NCBI GenBank assembly: GCA_048941605.1
Contig: JBHLNL010000148.1
Coordinates: 1-9,080, forward strand
Reading direction: 5' to 3'
Source of the DNA: Loki-b32 sp048941605
GTDB lineage: Archaea; Asgardarchaeota; Lokiarchaeia; Sigyniarchaeales; SOKP01
Length of the DNA stretch: 9,080 nt
Below the pieces are notes generated by a model. That model saw only the letters and a program-made list of their open reading frames with translations, did not search any database and was not told where the DNA came from. Of the stretch, positions 6,139-9,080 are shown piece after piece; position 1 is the first letter of the stretch, and each line of letters opens with the position of its first letter. The position numbers were made by a program, and so were the translations under genes.

Positions 6139-7125
6139 TTATTGATTAAACTCTTGTAGATAGCTACAAAAGCTACATAATCTCGCATCTCCACAAGGAT
6201 AACTACATACTTGACATGAATTATAGTCTTTTTCTTTTTTATTGTGATATAGAGTTTTTGATAATTCCAGAAATCCATTGAGTAGATTGAATTCTATTTC
6301 TGGGCTATATTTCTTACATTCCTGAATGAATTCTAAAACTCTTTTTCTAATTATCGGATCTTTTTCTCTATATGGGCAATGAGAAGGATAATAATTAAAT
6401 TTTTTAAGATTTGCATATAAGAAGATTTCTTCTTCAGGAATTCTCATTAATGGTGATATCTTTTTAATAAAATATTTTTTTATTATATCACTTTCTTGTT
6501 TAAAAAAATATTGATTTGCTATAATATCTAAACGTTTATACAGTATATTCATTAGATAAGTTTCAGCGAAATCAGTAAGGTTATGCCCCATTGCTAAGAT
6601 ATTTCCTCCTAATTCGATAGCAGCATCATTTAATAATCTTCTTCTTATTGTAGCACAATAATTACATGCATATTTATAATCCGAAGTTTTAGCTTTTCTA
6701 TTGATAATTTCATCCAGTGAAATTCCTATTTTTTCTTTAAATGAAATAATCTTATGTTCGATATCATATTTATTACAAAAATCCTCTGCTTTTTTAATAC
6801 TATTTTCTCTGTACGATTCTATTCCTTCATTTATTGTTAATGCTATAATTTTTGTAGAGTCGTGTTTTTGATTTTGAATTTTATATAAATTATAGAGAAG
6901 TGCGATGGAATCTTTTCCTCCTGAAAGTGCGATTATGATTTTGTCTTTAGGTCTTAACATTTGATACTTAGAGATGGTTTTATAAATATTTTTTTCAATA
7001 TTTACTTGAAAGCATTCTGGGCAGAGATTTTCTCCAGAATATTTCCTTTGAATTACAATATTATTATTGCAATAGGAACATTTCCCTTTTTTTAAAAATA
7101 TATTATAATTACTCATAGAAGCCAT
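6139..7125 (-). CDS. ttuA: tRNA 2-thiolation enzyme, TtuA/Ncs6 family
   Basis: A 328-residue PP-loop enzyme that adenylates a tRNA uridine and replaces its 2-oxygen with sulfur. The N-terminal zinc site is C16, C19, C35, C38. The ATP-binding PP-loop SGGKDS is at 68-73. The catalytic trio that holds an Fe-S cluster in TtuA enzymes is seen as C154 and C157 (CNYCATIRRR) plus C250 (SHCPYREKD). GHNLTDFAET (180-189) is the second nucleotide motif. A C-terminal zinc site is made by C304, C307, C317, C320, with an additional C311 between the pairs. I chose the ATG at 7125; ATG 7116 would give 325 residues. The frame extends upstream to a TTG at 7173, but that adds a Phe-rich tail overlapping the protease stop, which is unlikely. 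The gene follows the M50 protease by 22 bp and should share its transcript. Sequence alone does not decide between U34 and U54 as target. A sulfur-carrier partner is not in the window. Confidence 0.91.
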   Translation of the reverse strand: MASMSNYNIFLKKGKCSYCNNNIVIQRKYSGENLCPECFQVNIEKNIYKTISKYQMLRPKDKIIIALSGGKDSIALLYNLYKIQNQKHDSTKIIALTINEGIESYRENSIKKAEDFCNKYDIEHKIISFKEKIGISLDEIINRKAKTSDYKYACNYCATIRRRLLNDAAIELGGNILAMGHNLTDFAETYLMNILYKRLDIIANQYFFKQESDIIKKYFIKKISPLMRIPEEEIFLYANLKKFNYYPSHCPYREKDPIIRKRVLEFIQECKKYSPEIEFNLLNGFLELSKTLYHNKKEKDYNSCQVCSYPCGDARLCSFCSYLQEFNQ

Positions 7126-7147
7126 TTTAAAAAAAAATAGTAAAAAA

Positions 7148-8965
7148 TTAAATCCAAAATAGAACTCCACCAAATTTAATAAAGGACAAAATTACATTCC
7201 CAAAAACAATAAATAATGTAAAATATCGGAGGATATTTAGGATTGGTTTTTTAACTCTTTGTTTTTCATCATACAAATATTCATAAGAAATCTCAATTAA
7301 TGTATCTTCTTCTACATTTATTGGTTCCGGAAGATCTAAAGTAATAGTATCTTTAAATCCATCGCCAATATGGTCAATTAGCCTGTATTTATCTTCAGCT
7401 AGTACTATTTCGCTTTGTTCTCTAACATCTGCTTTATTTTCAATAAGAAATTTGACATAATCTACGTTTTTGACTCTGATTTCGGAAAGGTAAATCTCTT
7501 TTTCATCTTTTTTATATTTAACTTTCTCTTTTTTTTTTCTTGTTGTCTTGTAATCTTGTCCAAAACCCCAATCCAGGACCTCCTTCACCATTCTATCTCC
7601 ATCGAAAACAGGTAATGGGAGCACATTAAAGAGGGTAACACTAAAAGCGATAATAAAAAGCCAAGCAATTTCTCTTAACCAAAATTCTGGCCAATAACTA
7701 GTAAAAAATTTAGCAACAGCGTTTTTATGCATAAAATAAGAAATACTATGAATACCAATTTTTACTCCTATTGCACTAACATTCAATGTATGAGGAATAT
7801 AAGTATCTGTGGTAAGGTTTATTGTATTTAAATTGAATTCTCTAAGTGCGTTCTCTAGCGTGTCTTCGCTAGTCTGATTTATCAGAACTCCATTAACTTC
7901 AATTATATTATCTCCTACTGTTAAATTTGTATAATAATTATTTCCACCTTCACTTGCAGAATAGATTTTAGTTATTTGTATTTCGGTATTTGAGATATAT
8001 TTGTATCCAATTCCTATATTATAACGAGGTCCTAGTGTTATATTTTTTAACGAATAACTATCACTATAGGGATTATATACTCTAAATGTTAAATTATCTC
8101 CAATCGAACATTGTAATGATGTCTGATTATTTAAAACATTAGTTAATGATCTTCCCGCATAGTTATCAAGAACCACATGTTCGTCATCTCCTGCAGTTTC
8201 TTTAATAATTTCTATTATTACATCACCACTTTCAAGATTTCCATAATTAAATCCTCCCTCTCCTTCAGTTAAAACATAACTTACTTGAGAGGTTTGATGA
8301 TAAAAGGGAGCGATCATAAGGGGAAAACTTAATAACAATATTAAAGCAACTCCTGCCGTCATACCATTTACAAACGTGCCCGCAGCGGCTATTCGAAGTC
8401 TGGTATTTCGGTGAAACTTTTTTGATTTTAATTCTCTTTCATCAACTTCAACGAACGCACCAAAACCTATGACAAAAAAAAGACCTGCTCCGAGAACCCC
8501 TGTAGATTTAATATCTACTTCATCAGCAGTGGCTGAAATCCCATGAGCAAATTCATGAGTAGTTAAAATGAATAATAATGGGAGAATTAAATAAAATAAC
8601 ATAGGTAAATTGATATTCACCCCTGGAATAAGAGGAATTACAGCTTGCTCAATACTAGGGCTTATTATCAAATTGAGAAAATTGGTAAAAAAGAAATAAA
8701 GGGCATATATTGTAAAACCAAATGATATAAAAATCCCTATTGTCCAGAAAATTTTCCAAAATTTAGGAGCTTTTCTTCCAATCTTCGTTAAGAAATTATT
8801 TAATTTTTTTGTTTTGAACATTGCGAGTAATGGAAACCAGAGGTAATATGCCTCCTTTCTGTTTCTTAATAAACGAACTAGGAGTAAAACAAAAATCCAA
8901 AATATAACAGATAAAATGAACCATGGATTTAAAACAAAATTTAAAATAATATCTAATAAGGACAT
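7148..8965 (-). CDS. M50-family membrane zinc metalloprotease (site-2-type) with PDZ-like insert
   Basis: A 605-residue multi-pass intramembrane protease that probably cleaves membrane-bound substrates. Predicted helices lie near 12-31, 72-98, 121-136, 156-174, 192-219, 431-452 and 577-597. The zinc site is H137-E138-F-A-H141, with the third ligand D455 in NVLPLPVFDGDRM (447-459), the equivalent of the NPxPxLDG motif. Between helices, residues about 227-405 form an extracellular region with PDZ-like stretches (ESGDVIIEI near 245-253 and TVGDNIIEVNGV at 349-360), as in RseP-type proteases. All seven Asn-x-Ser/Thr sequons of the protein are here. After the Asp helix comes a very basic run (476-486) and a roughly 90-residue beta-rich soluble segment, probably cytoplasmic, then a last helix; this segment is unusual and I do not recognise it. 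The start is the ATG at the complement of 8963-8965, with a TATA-like box about 40 bases upstream. ttuA follows by 22 bp. Confidence 0.93.
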   Translation of the reverse strand: MSLLDIILNFVLNPWFILSVIFWIFVLLLVRLLRNRKEAYYLWFPLLAMFKTKKLNNFLTKIGRKAPKFWKIFWTIGIFISFGFTIYALYFFFTNFLNLIISPSIEQAVIPLIPGVNINLPMLFYLILPLLFILTTHEFAHGISATADEVDIKSTGVLGAGLFFVIGFGAFVEVDERELKSKKFHRNTRLRIAAAGTFVNGMTAGVALILLLSFPLMIAPFYHQTSQVSYVLTEGEGGFNYGNLESGDVIIEIIKETAGDDEHVVLDNYAGRSLTNVLNNQTSLQCSIGDNLTFRVYNPYSDSYSLKNITLGPRYNIGIGYKYISNTEIQITKIYSASEGGNNYYTNLTVGDNIIEVNGVLINQTSEDTLENALREFNLNTINLTTDTYIPHTLNVSAIGVKIGIHSISYFMHKNAVAKFFTSYWPEFWLREIAWLFIIAFSVTLFNVLPLPVFDGDRMVKEVLDWGFGQDYKTTRKKKEKVKYKKDEKEIYLSEIRVKNVDYVKFLIENKADVREQSEIVLAEDKYRLIDHIGDGFKDTITLDLPEPINVEEDTLIEISYEYLYDEKQRVKKPILNILRYFTLFIVFGNVILSFIKFGGVLFWI

Positions 8966-8997
8966 AAGTTTCCAATAAATTCTATTCTTTTTTATTA

Positions 8998-9016
8998 TCT
9001 AATTTATATAACAAGT
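8998..9016 (-). promoter_or_regulatory. Candidate TATA-type promoter of the M50 protease-ttuA operon
   Basis: The minus strand reads GTTATATAAATTAG across this stretch, with TATATAAA at the complement of 9003-9010. It is centred about 41 bases before the protease ATG, which fits a transcription start about 26 bases downstream of the box and a leader of about 15 bases. No purine-rich BRE is convincing. The rest of the DNA to the window end (to 9080) has no gene I can support. Confidence 0.4.
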
Positions 9017-9080
9017 TAAATTTATTGGTTATATTCCTTATTTTTTGACATTATCCGATTAAAAGCTATATTAAAATAGA

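Noticed and set aside
6139..7173. TtuA starting at TTG 7173
   Set aside because: It would add a Phe-rich 16-residue tail ahead of the conserved zinc finger and overlap the protease stop. ATG 7125 gives a normal N-terminus.
7415..7615. 66-codon + strand ORF inside the protease gene
   Set aside because: It is Phe-rich and antisense to the Lys-rich cytoplasmic segment of the protease, as expected for a shadow frame.
1..9080. CRISPR arrays, tRNA/rRNA genes or defence cassettes
   Set aside because: No regularly spaced repeats, tRNA-like cloverleaf or rRNA-like conserved block was seen on either strand, and all long frames belong to recognisable housekeeping families.

Overview
This is about 9.1 kb of very A+T-rich archaeal chromosome. 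The archaeal assignment rests on gene content: an eRF1-type release factor (aRF1), an Ard1-type N-terminal acetyltransferase, the archaea-specific 4-phosphopantoate-beta-alanine ligase of CoA synthesis, a Get3-type ATPase with a CxxC zinc motif, and a TtuA/Ncs6-type tRNA thiolase. Promoters look like TATA boxes, and Shine-Dalgarno sites are weak or absent. Base composition and protein style would fit a low-GC Asgard (Loki-like) archaeon, but nothing here proves a lineage below Archaea.

Layout. Positions 1-156 hold the 3' end of an open frame cut by the window edge. It is richer in G+C than its surroundings and faintly resembles the end of an rve-type integrase. A 243-bp A+T-rich spacer follows. 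On the + strand come a DUF72/YecE-family gene (400-1272) and panE, ketopantoate reductase (1295-2302, TTG start). They converge, stop to stop with 2 bp between, on a minus-strand pair: the N-acetyltransferase (2832-2305) and, upstream of it, the phosphopantothenate-forming ligase (3735-2938). An 88-bp divergent promoter region with a perfect 10-bp inverted repeat separates that pair from the + strand genes prf1 (3824-5104) and get3 (5153-6136). get3 then converges, again with 2 bp between stops, on a minus-strand operon made of an M50 site-2-type membrane protease (8965-7148) followed by ttuA (7125-6139).

How the genes relate. panE and the ligase are the first and third steps of the archaeal ketopantoate to 4'-phosphopantothenate route; pantoate kinase, the middle step, is not in the window. 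prf1, get3, the N-acetyltransferase and ttuA all act on or around translation: termination, post-translational membrane-protein targeting, N-terminal acetylation and tRNA thiolation. The protease is the one clear multi-pass membrane protein. All seven of its N-glycosylation sequons fall in its predicted extracellular PDZ-like region, and it has an extra soluble domain before its last helix.

No obviously new multi-gene system is visible. The window is mainly housekeeping, and the points worth a second look are details inside known families, the symmetric divergent promoter, the tight convergent gene ends, and the possible mobile-element scar at the left edge.
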